DNA from: CADAWZ01 sp045114665 | GTDB lineage: Bacteria; Vulcanimicrobiota; CADAWZ01 | Direction of reading: 5' to 3' | DNA length: 24,690 nt | NCBI GenBank assembly: GCA_045114665.1 | Contig: JBGUKW010000161.1 | Location: 1 to 24,690, forward strand | Shown here: in pieces, positions 14,886-22,630 of the stretch | How the letters are laid out: each line of letters begins with the position of its first letter | How positions within the stretch are numbered: the first letter of the stretch is position 1 | The notes under the pieces: model-generated | Databases searched by the model: none | Told to the model about the DNA's origin: nothing | What the model saw: only the letters and a program-made list of their open reading frames with translations | Made by a program: the position numbers and the translations under genes

Positions 14886-15521
14886 ATGACTATAAACATA
14901 ATACATAATCCAATAACATCAACAGCCCTTTTAAAACTTAGAGATAAAAAATCTCACTCAAAATTATTTAGAGAAGGCTTGTTGCTATTATCTGAAATAA
15001 TAGCTTATGAAGCTGGCAAAAAATTAAAAACAAAAAAAGTAAAAGTAAAATCTGTATTGGAAGATACTGTTCAAGAATCAATAGCAGATGATGTAGCTTT
15101 AATACCTATCCTCAGAGCAGGTCTTGGCATGACAAGTGGCTTTTTAAAAGTCTATGAAAATGCAATAATAGCTCCATTGGGAATGTCAAGAGATCAAGAA
15201 ACCTTATTGCCATCAATGTATTACAGCAATATTCCAGAAAATATAAAAAAATGCCATTGTTTTATACTTGATCCAATGCTTGCAACTGGTGGCAGTGCAT
15301 GTTTTGCAATAAATTATTTGATTGAACAAAAAAAAATATCACCTGAAAAAATATCTCTCTGTTCGATAACATCAAGTCCAGAAGGTTTAAAAAAAATAGA
15401 ATCTGAATATCCACAAGTTGATATCTATACAATATCAAAGGACAGAGAATTAAATAAATCTGGATATATATTGCCAGGATTAGGTGATGCAGGGGACAGA
15501 ATTTTTAACACAACCATCTAA
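14886..15521 (+). CDS. upp: Uracil phosphoribosyltransferase
   Basis: A 211-residue cytoplasmic enzyme of pyrimidine salvage that converts uracil and PRPP to UMP and pyrophosphate. Residues 71-83 ALIPILRAGLGM form the family's flexible-loop region, DPMLATGGS (129-137) is the PRPP-binding motif, and GLGDAGDRIFNT at the end binds uracil. The frame is open to an ATG at 14832 inside the permease gene, but AGAGG at 14871-14875 and the family N-terminus (INIIHNPITSTALLKLRDK) select ATG 14886. It is the third gene of the rlmN-permease-upp run. A terminator-like hairpin follows 146 bases later. Confidence 0.97.
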   Translation: MTINIIHNPITSTALLKLRDKKSHSKLFREGLLLLSEIIAYEAGKKLKTKKVKVKSVLEDTVQESIADDVALIPILRAGLGMTSGFLKVYENAIIAPLGMSRDQETLLPSMYYSNIPENIKKCHCFILDPMLATGGSACFAINYLIEQKKISPEKISLCSITSSPEGLKKIESEYPQVDIYTISKDRELNKSGYILPGLGDAGDRIFNTTI

Positions 15522-15667
15522 GACCTCAGTGAGTGAATGATTTTATTTGTTATATGATTTGTTGTTTTTTGATTTTTTCCATTCCTCCACTTCAAAAGTG
15601 AATTAACCTAGAAAGTAAAAAATTCGAAAAAGAAGGATATCTTGCCGAAAGTGAAAAAATGATAACT

Positions 15668-15699
15668 AAAATACCCCATTTCAATAAATGGGGTATTTT
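15668..15699 (+). terminator. Intrinsic terminator-like perfect hairpin
   Basis: AAAATACCCCATTT (15668-15681) and AAATGGGGTATTTT (15686-15699) form a perfect 14-bp stem with loop CAAT. The T-run is short (TTTT then GTT), and a matching T-run exists on the other strand. It most likely ends upp transcription before the VOC gene at 15725. Confidence 0.82.
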
Positions 15700-15724
15700 G
15701 TTAAAAAAATAAGAAAGAAAAAAC

Positions 15725-16114
15725 ATGAAAGAATTTAACTTAAAATTTAAACACATTGGTTATACAACATCAAATCTTGAACGAACACTCGATTTTTATG
15801 TAAATCATCTTGGGTTTACAAAACAAGAAATAAAAAAATCAAAAAAATTTAAAAATCGAACAGTTATCATAGAGAAAGATGGTTATAAAATAGAACTCTT
15901 AAATCCCGATTACAAAATAGCTCCTTCGAATTCAGGAATAAAAATGATTTGTTTTTCTTGTGAAAAGATAGAAGGTGCTTATGAAAAAATTTTAAAATTA
16001 GGTTATAAAATTCTTTTTGATTTGAATATTGAAGAAAATTCAAAGTTTTTTATTTACAGAGATCCAAATGGTGTTTTCATCAAATTAGAAGAAAAAAATG
16101 TGAAAATCAATTAA
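15725..16114 (+). CDS. VOC-fold (glyoxalase/dioxygenase superfamily) protein
   Basis: A 129-residue single-module VOC protein. It starts with a beta strand carrying His10 (FKHIGYTTSNLERTLDFYVN), the usual first metal ligand. The second ligand is Glu57 (YKIELLNP) and the last Glu122 (NGVFIKLEEK). The third position, usually His in an IKH-like strand, is Met74 in IKMICFSC, so the metal site looks incomplete. The motif YRDPNGVFIKLEE is canonical. Two halves of the betaalphabetabetabeta fold fit the length. The ribosome site is weak (AAGAAAG). It lies between two terminator-like hairpins and is probably monocistronic. Substrate is unknown: glyoxalase, isomerase and resistance proteins all share the fold. 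Confidence 0.85.
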   Translation: MKEFNLKFKHIGYTTSNLERTLDFYVNHLGFTKQEIKKSKKFKNRTVIIEKDGYKIELLNPDYKIAPSNSGIKMICFSCEKIEGAYEKILKLGYKILFDLNIEENSKFFIYRDPNGVFIKLEEKNVKIN

Positions 16115-16147
16115 AAAGGATTTTTTTTAATAACAAGAGAATAAAAC

Positions 16148-16202
16148 AAAGTTATATTTATCTAAAAACATAACGGCTAAAAATATAACTTTTTTATGCC
16201 GT
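16148..16202 (+). promoter_or_regulatory. Two mutually exclusive hairpins in the leader of the zinc-knuckle/EF-G-2 genes
   Basis: Hairpin 1: AAAGTTATATT (16148-16158) with AATATAACTTT (16182-16192), a perfect 11-bp stem followed by TTT, giving a terminator-like form. Hairpin 2: ACGGC-TAAAAA (16173-16183) with TTTTTA-t-GCCGT (16191-16202), 11 pairs with one bulge. They share 16182-16192 and cannot coexist. The arrangement resembles an attenuator; alternatively, hairpin 1 simply ends the VOC transcript. Confidence 0.5.
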
Positions 16203-16235
16203 AACAATACAAACAATATGAGAGGTACAATATAA

Positions 16236-16421
16236 ATGGCTAAGAATGTAAGTAGCGGAAAAAGTTCTACAAAAAAACCTGGCGATCCAAAATGCCGTGG
16301 TTGTCATGGACTTCTTGAAAACAGCGAAGCAATAAGAATTGGCGGAGCTAAATGGCACTATGAATGTGCAGTAAAAGCTGGAAAGAAAATCCCTGCTGAA
16401 TATCAAAAAGTAGAAGAATAA
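16236..16421 (+). CDS. Small zinc-knuckle (half-LIM-like) protein
   Basis: A 61-residue cytoplasmic protein that I cannot name. After a basic N-terminus (about 1-19, Lys/Ser-rich), it has C20-x2-C23-x17-H41-x2-C44, the spacing of the first zinc finger of a LIM domain, here as a lone finger. The block CRGCHGLLENSEAIRIGG and the aromatic pair W40-H41-Y42 resemble a LIM finger core. AGAGG at 16221-16225 precedes the ATG. The stop is 36 bases before the EF-G-2 start with no terminator between, so the two are probably cotranscribed. A nucleic-acid- or ribosome-associated role is an inference from the basic tail and the neighbour only. Confidence 0.82.
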   Translation: MAKNVSSGKSSTKKPGDPKCRGCHGLLENSEAIRIGGAKWHYECAVKAGKKIPAEYQKVEE

Positions 16422-16457
16422 TAAGATTCAAGTGATTTTATTTTTAAGGAGGAACAG

Positions 16458-18536
16458 GTGAAGAAATATACTACCGATAAAATCAGAAATATCGCTTTTT
16501 ATGGTCATGGCGGAAGTGGAAAAACATCTATGGCAGAAGCAATGCTTTTCAATACTGGCGTTCTAGACAGAATGGGAAAAGTAGAAGATGGTAATACCGC
16601 AATGGACTTTGATGAAGAAGAAAAGAAACGCGGTATGTCGATATATACATCTTTAGCACCATGTCAATGGAAAGAATATAAAATCAACTGCCTTGATGTA
16701 CCTGGATTTTTGGATTTCGTCGGAGAAATCAAGAGTTCTATTTCAGTAATAGAAGGTGCAATTCTTTTTGCTTCAGCAAATTCAGGTCTTGAAGTTGGTC
16801 TTGAAAGAGTTTGGGACGAAATTGAAACAAGAAAATTGCCATCAATCCTTGTTGTAAACAAAATGGACAAGGAAAATGCAGATTACTATAAAGTAATACA
16901 AAGCATAAGAGAGAAACTTTCACCTTCATTCCATCCTATTCACCTTCCAATAGGTTCAAGTGAAACATATTCAGGTTATGTTGACATTGTTACAATGACC
17001 GCATACAAATATGAAAATGGAAAAGCTGTAAAGATAGATATTCCTGAAGATATGAATGACAAAATCGAAGAATACAGATCAGCTCTTGTAGAATCAGCTG
17101 CAGAAGGTGATGATGAACTTCTCGAAAAATATCTTGAAACAATGGAATTGACAGATGAAGAAGTTGTAAGAGGATTAAAAGAAGCTGTAAAAGCAGGAAA
17201 AGTAATCCCAGTCATAAGTGCTTCAGCAACAAAGAATATAGCTGTTGATGCTTTGATGAATGCAGTTATAGATTTAATTCCATCTCCAGCTGAAGTTCCA
17301 ATTCCAATGGGTACAAATCCAGCTTCAGGTGATGCTGTTGAAGTAAAGTTAGATTCTCCATTCTCAGCATTTGTATTCAAGACAACTGCTGACCCATATG
17401 TAGGAAAACTAACATTCCTACGCATATATTCAGGTTCATTTGCAGGCAACCGTGCTGTCTATAATCCAAATAAGGACAAAGAAGAAAAAGTTGCAGGTCT
17501 TTTGACAATAAGAGGCAAAAACCAAGAAAATACAGATGAAGTCGCTGCTGGTGATATTGTAACAGTTGCAAAATTGGTATATACAGTAACAGGTGATACC
17601 TTATGTACAAAAGAGTTTCCTGTAATGTTCCCAGAAATAGAATTTCCACCAACAGCTATATCAATGGCAATCTTCCCAAAGAGCAAGGGAGATGAAGACA
17701 AACTTGGAACAGCTCTTGCAAAAATAAGTGATGAAGATCCTACATTCAAAGTAATGCGTGATACAGAGACAAAAGAAACTGTAGTAAGTGGAATGGGAGA
17801 ACTTCATCTTGACATTGCAAAATGCAAAATGAAAAAGAAATTTGGAATTGATGTTGAACTCAGCTATCCAAGAATTTCTTATAAAGAGACAATAAAGAAA
17901 AAAGCACATGTTGACAGCAAACACAAAAAACAATCAGGTGGAAAAGGTCAATATGGTCATTGCGTACTCGATATAGAGCCACTCGAAAGAGGCAAATACT
18001 TCGAGTTCATCGACAAAATCGTCGGTGGTGCTATACCAAGAAACTTCATTCCTTCAATTGAAAAAGGAATCAGAAAAACTATGGAAGAGGGAGCTATCGC
18101 TGGTTATCCTATCGTTGATATCTCCATTTCAGTAGTAGATGGTTCTTACCACCCTGTTGACTCATCTGATATGGCATTCCAAATTGCTGGTAGCAAAGGA
18201 TTAAAAGAAGGAATGAAAACCGCAAATCCTTGCTTACTCGAGCCAATCAACAATGTTGAAGTAACAGTTCCAGATCAGTATATGGGTGATGTCATAGGTG
18301 ATATCAATGCAAAAAGAGGAAGAATTATGGGTATGGAACCAATAGGCAAAAAAGGTCTCCAACTAGTAAAAGCTCAAGTTCCTCTAGCAGAAATGCAGAA
18401 ATATGCTATCGACTTGCGTTCAATGACCCAAGGAAGAGGCGTATATGTCATGAACTTCGACCACTATGAGGAAGTTCCAGCACAAATAGCCGAAGGAATC
18501 ATTGCAGAATACGAAAAGAACAAAAAAGAAGAATAA
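16458..18536 (+). CDS. EF-G-2-type elongation factor G paralogue
   Basis: A 692-residue translational GTPase with all five EF-G domains. The P-loop GHGGSGKTS (16-24), the G3 block D80-V-P-G-F-L-D-F and NKMD (134-137) match the EF-G-2 subfamily (as in Thermus EF-G-2) rather than canonical EF-G, which has GHIDAGKTT and DTPGHVDF. The His of PGH is Phe84 here, as a non-His is usual in this subfamily. RGMSI stands for the switch I RGITI. Domain IV with KQSGGKGQYGHC (about 487-498) and domain V are complete. Start is GTG with AAGGAGG at 16446-16452; an excellent site. Translocase activity cannot be assumed; ribosome binding is likely. A canonical fusA should exist elsewhere. Confidence 0.93.
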   Translation: MKKYTTDKIRNIAFYGHGGSGKTSMAEAMLFNTGVLDRMGKVEDGNTAMDFDEEEKKRGMSIYTSLAPCQWKEYKINCLDVPGFLDFVGEIKSSISVIEGAILFASANSGLEVGLERVWDEIETRKLPSILVVNKMDKENADYYKVIQSIREKLSPSFHPIHLPIGSSETYSGYVDIVTMTAYKYENGKAVKIDIPEDMNDKIEEYRSALVESAAEGDDELLEKYLETMELTDEEVVRGLKEAVKAGKVIPVISASATKNIAVDALMNAVIDLIPSPAEVPIPMGTNPASGDAVEVKLDSPFSAFVFKTTADPYVGKLTFLRIYSGSFAGNRAVYNPNKDKEEKVAGLLTIRGKNQENTDEVAAGDIVTVAKLVYTVTGDTLCTKEFPVMFPEIEFPPTAISMAIFPKSKGDEDKLGTALAKISDEDPTFKVMRDTETKETVVSGMGELHLDIAKCKMKKKFGIDVELSYPRISYKETIKKKAHVDSKHKKQSGGKGQYGHCVLDIEPLERGKYFEFIDKIVGGAIPRNFIPSIEKGIRKTMEEGAIAGYPIVDISISVVDGSYHPVDSSDMAFQIAGSKGLKEGMKTANPCLLEPINNVEVTVPDQYMGDVIGDINAKRGRIMGMEPIGKKGLQLVKAQVPLAEMQKYAIDLRSMTQGRGVYVMNFDHYEEVPAQIAEGIIAEYEKNKKEE

Positions 18537-18561
18537 TTTTTTGTCAAATAATTAAAATATT

Positions 18562-18595
18562 GGGGATGATTAATTTATTGGTCATCCCCTATTTT
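18562..18595 (+). terminator. Intrinsic terminator after the EF-G-2 gene
   Basis: GGGGATGA (18562-18569) pairs with TCATCCCC (18582-18589), followed by TATTTT. The T-tract is short, so termination may be partial. The next gene's ribosome site (AAAGGA) is only a few bases further. Confidence 0.78.
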
Positions 18596-18609
18596 AGAAA
18601 GGAAAAAAA

Positions 18610-19866
18610 ATGAAAAGATTTTCAGCAATTTTAGCAGCTACAATTTGTGCATTTACATTGTCTGGATGTGGAGATGGCGGATCAGTTGGAGCTCCAGAAC
18701 GTGCAACACCTGGTGTTTTTATTTCTGGTGGCGGTAGCACTCCTACTCCTACTCCTACTCCTACACCTACTCCAGAGCCAACAGTAGATCCAGGTGTTGA
18801 TACAAATGTCAAAAAAATATATTACTCAACAAGTGGTAGTATACCAGATGTATGTATAAATGGAGATAACATATATTTTCCTGTCATAGCAGGTCAAAAT
18901 AGTAAAATAGTTAATTATGATCTATCAAGAAATACACAAAGAGATTTAATTACAGGAATAACAAAACCTTTCTCAGTTACATATAATAATAACTGTTTAT
19001 ATTATACAACAAGAGAGGGAAATAGTGGTCATGTTTGGAAATATGATTTAAATCAAGGTGGAACTTCTAAAAGCTTTCAACCAGGTACATCCACAACAAA
19101 ACTTCTCGATCCAACATATATTAGAAATTTGGCAGGCAGTATAGTGGGATTGGATTTTTCCAGCCAATCAAGATGTGCATATGTATTATATGATACAGAA
19201 AATAAATATGTAACAACACCTTCCAGCACTGTCCTTTCTCAAGCTAATTTTTTCAATATGTATCCTTATACAGATGGTAACACTCGTTTTCTTGTAACAG
19301 GAAGTCTTTCTTCTTTAGGAGGACTAGCTGTATATATACCAACAAATACAGGTTTCCAAGAAGTAAAAAGTGTATCAAGCGAATATCCAATAGCCTCTGG
19401 AGAAACTACAGGACGATTTGTGACCGCAATATCTGAGGCTAGAGATATGAGTACTTTTGAATCTAAAGTAATATATTCCAGTTTTGAAGATACCATGAAT
19501 ATATATATGTATAATCCAAGTGGAACAGATACAAAATTTGTTTCCAATGGTGCCGTTCCACCTGTATATGATATGGTATATTCACCACAATCTAACAAGT
19601 ATTACTTTACAGCTTGTTCAACAAATGGTTCACAAGGTGTATATAAAATGAGTGCAACAGGTACAAATATTCAGAAGATAGCTTCTTCATCAACTGAAAA
19701 TACAATGTTAGGTCCAGCAAGAATTATTTTAAGTGGAAGAAATGTCGGCAATGGTTATGAAGAAATAATTTGGACTTGTGGTGGTGGCTCTTTTAATACT
19801 TCTAAAGGCGAATTCACAAATGCTGCAAATGGTGCTGTATATTCTAAAATAGAACCAATAAATTAA
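18610..19866 (+). CDS. Lipoprotein with Thr-Pro linker and beta-propeller-like domain
   Basis: A 418-residue exported lipoprotein. The signal peptide ends in lipobox L17-S-G-C20, and the mature protein begins CGDGGS. A linker with about six Thr-Pro pairs (44-55) separates the lipid anchor from a large domain (about 66-418). That domain has recurring short strands such as NGDNIYFPV, KIVNYDL and GVYKMSATG in the pattern of a beta propeller, with a YYFTACSTNGSQGVYKM unit reminiscent of DUF5050/TolB-type repeats. No catalytic motif is seen, so ligand or surface binding is likely. AAAGGA precedes the ATG. It has terminators on both sides and is probably monocistronic. Confidence 0.82.
   Translation: MKRFSAILAATICAFTLSGCGDGGSVGAPERATPGVFISGGGSTPTPTPTPTPTPEPTVDPGVDTNVKKIYYSTSGSIPDVCINGDNIYFPVIAGQNSKIVNYDLSRNTQRDLITGITKPFSVTYNNNCLYYTTREGNSGHVWKYDLNQGGTSKSFQPGTSTTKLLDPTYIRNLAGSIVGLDFSSQSRCAYVLYDTENKYVTTPSSTVLSQANFFNMYPYTDGNTRFLVTGSLSSLGGLAVYIPTNTGFQEVKSVSSEYPIASGETTGRFVTAISEARDMSTFESKVIYSSFEDTMNIYMYNPSGTDTKFVSNGAVPPVYDMVYSPQSNKYYFTACSTNGSQGVYKMSATGTNIQKIASSSTENTMLGPARIILSGRNVGNGYEEIIWTCGGGSFNTSKGEFTNAANGAVYSKIEPIN
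18739..18774 (+). repeat. Hexanucleotide ACTCCT tandem repeat in the Thr-Pro linker
   Basis: Four exact copies of ACTCCT (18739-18762) are followed by two degenerate copies (ACACCT, ACTCCA). Six bases equal two codons, so copy-number change alters linker length without shifting the frame. Confidence 0.92.
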
Positions 19867-19883
19867 AATAAAATATCTAATAT

Positions 19884-19921
19884 AATAACACCTCTAGTGA
19901 AAAAGGGGTGTTATTTTTTTT
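19884..19921 (+). terminator. Intrinsic terminator after the lipoprotein gene
   Basis: AATAACACC (19884-19892) pairs with GGTGTTATT (19907-19915), and a run of eight T follows at 19914-19921. A strong call. Confidence 0.93.
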
Positions 19922-19981
19922 CTAAAAAATGATAAATTATAGACAAAAAAGAATATATAACAAAATAACAATATAAAAAAT

Positions 19982-19987
19982 AGAGGT
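19982..19987 (+). promoter_or_regulatory. Ribosome binding site deciding an ATT start
   Basis: AGAGGT (19982-19987) lies 7 bases before ATT 19995 at the start of a signal peptide. From the in-frame TAA at 19974-19976 to this point the frame has no ATG, GTG or TTG, so the site argues for initiation at ATT. Confidence 0.6.
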
Positions 19988-19994
19988 AAAAAAA

Positions 19995-20612
19995 ATTTAT
20001 AAATATTTCTTCTCAGTATTTCTAATAATAACAATATTTTTTTCAATATCTTTTGCTTCTGAAACAAAAAAAGATGAAAAAGCAGAGCGTATTTTAAAAA
20101 AGCTGGAAGATAAAAACAAAAATATTAAAAATTTTTCTGTAAAATTCAATGCAACGATATATTGTTTTTCGATGCAATTGCCATTAAATGGAAAATTTGA
20201 ATTTGAATATCCAGATAAAATGAATATGACCTTATATAATGTTCCAATATTCTTAAGTAATTATAAAGGAATATTCAAAGGACTAGCTCCAGCAGGCACA
20301 GCTTATGGAGGAGGAAAAAGAAAATATATAAGAACCGATAAAACAAATGGAAAAACACTTCATCTCATACAGGTAAATCCACCTCCAAAACAAAACATAA
20401 AAGAAATATTTATGTGGATAAATGATGAAAATGGCAATCCAGAATATCTATCAATAAAATACAGAGATGGAACAAATGTAGAAAGTGAAAATTCATTTAA
20501 AAATGAATTTAAATACTCTCTTCCAGATTCTCAAAAAGCATTATTGAAATCAAAAATATTTAACGCAAAGGCAAGTGTAAAATATAAAGAATATAAAATT
20601 AATAAAAAATAG
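19995..20612 (+). CDS. LolA-like exported protein, probable ATT start
   Basis: A 205-residue protein if it starts at ATT 19995. Residues 1-22 are a clear signal peptide (hydrophobic core FFSVFLIITIFFSISFA, then SETKK). The mature part begins with a helix (AERILKKLEDKNKNIKNFSV) followed by FNATIY... and GKFEFEYPDKMNMTLYN. This is the helix-then-strand opening of LolA/outer-membrane lipoprotein-sorting proteins, which carry lipid or lipoproteins across the periplasm. The first ATG (20172) would remove the signal peptide and first strands, so it is unlikely. The frame is closed by TAA at 19974 and contains no usual start codon before the signal peptide. The next gene is 58 bases downstream with no terminator. 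ATT could also be an ATG lost by mutation or a sequencing error. Confidence 0.65.
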   Translation: MYKYFFSVFLIITIFFSISFASETKKDEKAERILKKLEDKNKNIKNFSVKFNATIYCFSMQLPLNGKFEFEYPDKMNMTLYNVPIFLSNYKGIFKGLAPAGTAYGGGKRKYIRTDKTNGKTLHLIQVNPPPKQNIKEIFMWINDENGNPEYLSIKYRDGTNVESENSFKNEFKYSLPDSQKALLKSKIFNAKASVKYKEYKINKK

Positions 20613-20670
20613 GGATTTTATAAAAAAATTTAGAATATATAAAGAAAAGCGAAAGGAGAAATCGAAAAAT

Positions 20671-22629
20671 ATGAAATTAAAATTTTCGATATTATTGTTT
20701 CTTTGCTTTTTCGTGATTGCTTCTGTGCCTTCATTTGCACAGGCAAATACAACAGAAATTAAGCAAGAAAATTCAAAAGAAAATAAATCAGAAGAGCCAA
20801 AAGGTCCACCTGTAGAAGTTCTAAAAGATGAGATTGGGCTTATAATAACAGAAAATGGGACAATGGTTCAAACAGAAGATGAATCAATAAAAATTTTAAC
20901 TGAAAAAGCTGCAAAAGAATATTCAAAAGTAGTGAGATTCTATACAGCAACTGAACAAAAATTTCGTATAGAGTTCGCAAGAGTAATAAAAAAAGATAAA
21001 ACAACAATTGACATAACAAAAGATCCTGAATCAATAGCTTCTAAAGATTTTCCACCTCTAAAAGATTCACCATTGTATAAAAATTTAAGAGGAGTTATTC
21101 TTGATTTTGGAAATCTTGAAGTTGGAGATACTATAGAATACAGAGTATTAATAACAGATTTAGCCCCATATCCAAATAAAGCATTTTGGCTTACCTCTAT
21201 GTCTCGTGATATAAGCACTCTTAAAAATTCAAAAGTAATGTTCACTTGTCCAGAAAATACTTCTTTTAATTATGTAACTTACAGACAAAAAGATTCAAAA
21301 ATGCCTTTGACTAAAAAGACATCAAAAGGTTTAGATAACTATTCAATTACATTTAAAAATGTTCCATCATTTAAAGAAGAAATAGCTATGCCTCCAATTG
21401 CCTCAATTTCTCCAAAGGTTATGATTTCAAGTTTTAAAAATTGGTCAGAATTATCAAATATGATAAATGAACTATTAAAAGATAAATTGACCTTAAGTGA
21501 AAAGATGCTCAAAGATCTAAAGTTTTTAGAGTCAGAATCAACAAAAAAAGGACTTGAAGATAAAATATATAACTTGGTAAAAACTTCAAAAACAGTTGTA
21601 CATGTAGGATATGGTCTTGGTAGCTATAGATTCAACAAAGTATCTGATATATATCAACAGAAAAAAATATCTTCCATTGATTCTGCTTTATTGCTTTGTT
21701 CACTTTACAAACAAGCAGGAATCGATGCCAAAATAGCATTAGCAGCTTCAAATATAATTGGAAATATTTCAAAAGAATTACCTTCAGTTCAACAATTTGA
21801 CACTGTTTTAGTAGTCCTTCCACAAAAAGATGGAAAATATAAATGGCTCGACCCAAGTTATAGATCGACATTTGCAGGAGAACTTCCACAAGAACTTAAT
21901 GATTCAGATGTAATGATTGTTGACAATGTTGGAACACTTACAAAAACTCCTAAATCCATTGCATACAAAAACAGGGAAGAAATAAAAGGAGAAGTCAAAT
22001 TACTTTCAGATGGAAATGCAGATGCTGTTATAAACTGCGACTTTTTCGGAACAAATGCTATATCTTGGACTGGTCTTTACAATCAATTAAATGATATACA
22101 AAGACAAAATCTATATAAAGTAATTGCCCAAAGAACTGCTCCAAATGCAAATGTATTAAATAGTGGATTAAGTGTACCAAAGACAGCAGAAGAACCATTT
22201 TCTGTATTTGTAAGATATATCTCATTTACTATGGCAAAAAAAGTAGGAGACAATAGATTTGAATGTGCATTGCCAATATTAAAAGGCGGAGATATGAGAA
22301 AAATAATACAGAGTAATCTCTTGGATAGAGAGTCCCCTGTATTTGTTGGTACCCCTTGCCAAGAAGATAGAAGTTTCAGAATAAATCTTCCTGAAGGTGT
22401 CAAAGTTGTTGATATGCCAAAACAAATTAATATTGATAACAATGTAGGTTCATTTCAAATAGTATGTGATAAAACAGATAAGACAATATATTATCACAGT
22501 CGTCTTGTATTAAAAAAATCTATGGTTGAAAAAGAAGAATTTAAAGAACTGGAAGATATTTTAAAAGTAGCAAGTAATTCAGGAACAGATAAAATAATAT
22601 TGACAGGAATAACGGCAGGTAAAAGATAA
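20671..22629 (+). CDS. Exported DUF3857 / transglutaminase-like protein lacking catalytic residues
   Basis: A 652-residue secreted protein with a signal peptide cut near AQA at 25. Residues about 50-240 resemble DUF3857: a beta-sandwich block ending with LRGVILDFGNLEVGDTIEYRV. Residues about 295-400 follow the transglutaminase-like core, but the usual GDCKD motif reads SSIDS (Ile336 in place of Cys) and the usual FNHV motif reads FDTV (Thr378 in place of His). Asp394 in WLDPS is kept. The C-terminal 250 residues are beta-rich. The enzyme is thus probably catalytically dead, perhaps a binding or scaffold protein. AAAGGAG precedes the ATG, and ispE starts one base after the stop. Confidence 0.82.
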   Translation: MKLKFSILLFLCFFVIASVPSFAQANTTEIKQENSKENKSEEPKGPPVEVLKDEIGLIITENGTMVQTEDESIKILTEKAAKEYSKVVRFYTATEQKFRIEFARVIKKDKTTIDITKDPESIASKDFPPLKDSPLYKNLRGVILDFGNLEVGDTIEYRVLITDLAPYPNKAFWLTSMSRDISTLKNSKVMFTCPENTSFNYVTYRQKDSKMPLTKKTSKGLDNYSITFKNVPSFKEEIAMPPIASISPKVMISSFKNWSELSNMINELLKDKLTLSEKMLKDLKFLESESTKKGLEDKIYNLVKTSKTVVHVGYGLGSYRFNKVSDIYQQKKISSIDSALLLCSLYKQAGIDAKIALAASNIIGNISKELPSVQQFDTVLVVLPQKDGKYKWLDPSYRSTFAGELPQELNDSDVMIVDNVGTLTKTPKSIAYKNREEIKGEVKLLSDGNADAVINCDFFGTNAISWTGLYNQLNDIQRQNLYKVIAQRTAPNANVLNSGLSVPKTAEEPFSVFVRYISFTMAKKVGDNRFECALPILKGGDMRKIIQSNLLDRESPVFVGTPCQEDRSFRINLPEGVKVVDMPKQINIDNNVGSFQIVCDKTDKTIYYHSRLVLKKSMVEKEEFKELEDILKVASNSGTDKIILTGITAGKR

Positions 22630-22630
22630 A

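Noticed and set aside
15602..15712. Open stretch of 36 codons reading LESKKFEKEGYLAESEK before the VOC gene
   Set aside because: It looks protein-like but has no upstream start; the internal ATG at 15659 gives only 17 codons, which run through the terminator hairpin. Possibly a gene remnant, but not supportable.
15725..16114. VOC protein as a bleomycin- or fosfomycin-resistance gene
   Set aside because: The fold is shared by many families, and the third metal ligand is Met74; nothing in the sequence points to drug binding.
16110..16131. ATTAAAAA / TTTTTAAT stem at the VOC stop codon, as a terminator
   Set aside because: The stem is only A-T pairs in a low-complexity stretch; it is too weak to call beside the stronger hairpin at 16148-16192.
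16664..17933. Long open frames opposite the EF-G-2 gene
   Set aside because: They have no ribosome sites or recognisable domains and fall within a gene with clear family motifs along its length.
16458..18536. EF-G-2 G3 motif with Phe in place of the catalytic His, as a novelty
   Set aside because: Loss of the His of PGH is usual in the EF-G-2 subfamily, so it does not mark an unusual protein.
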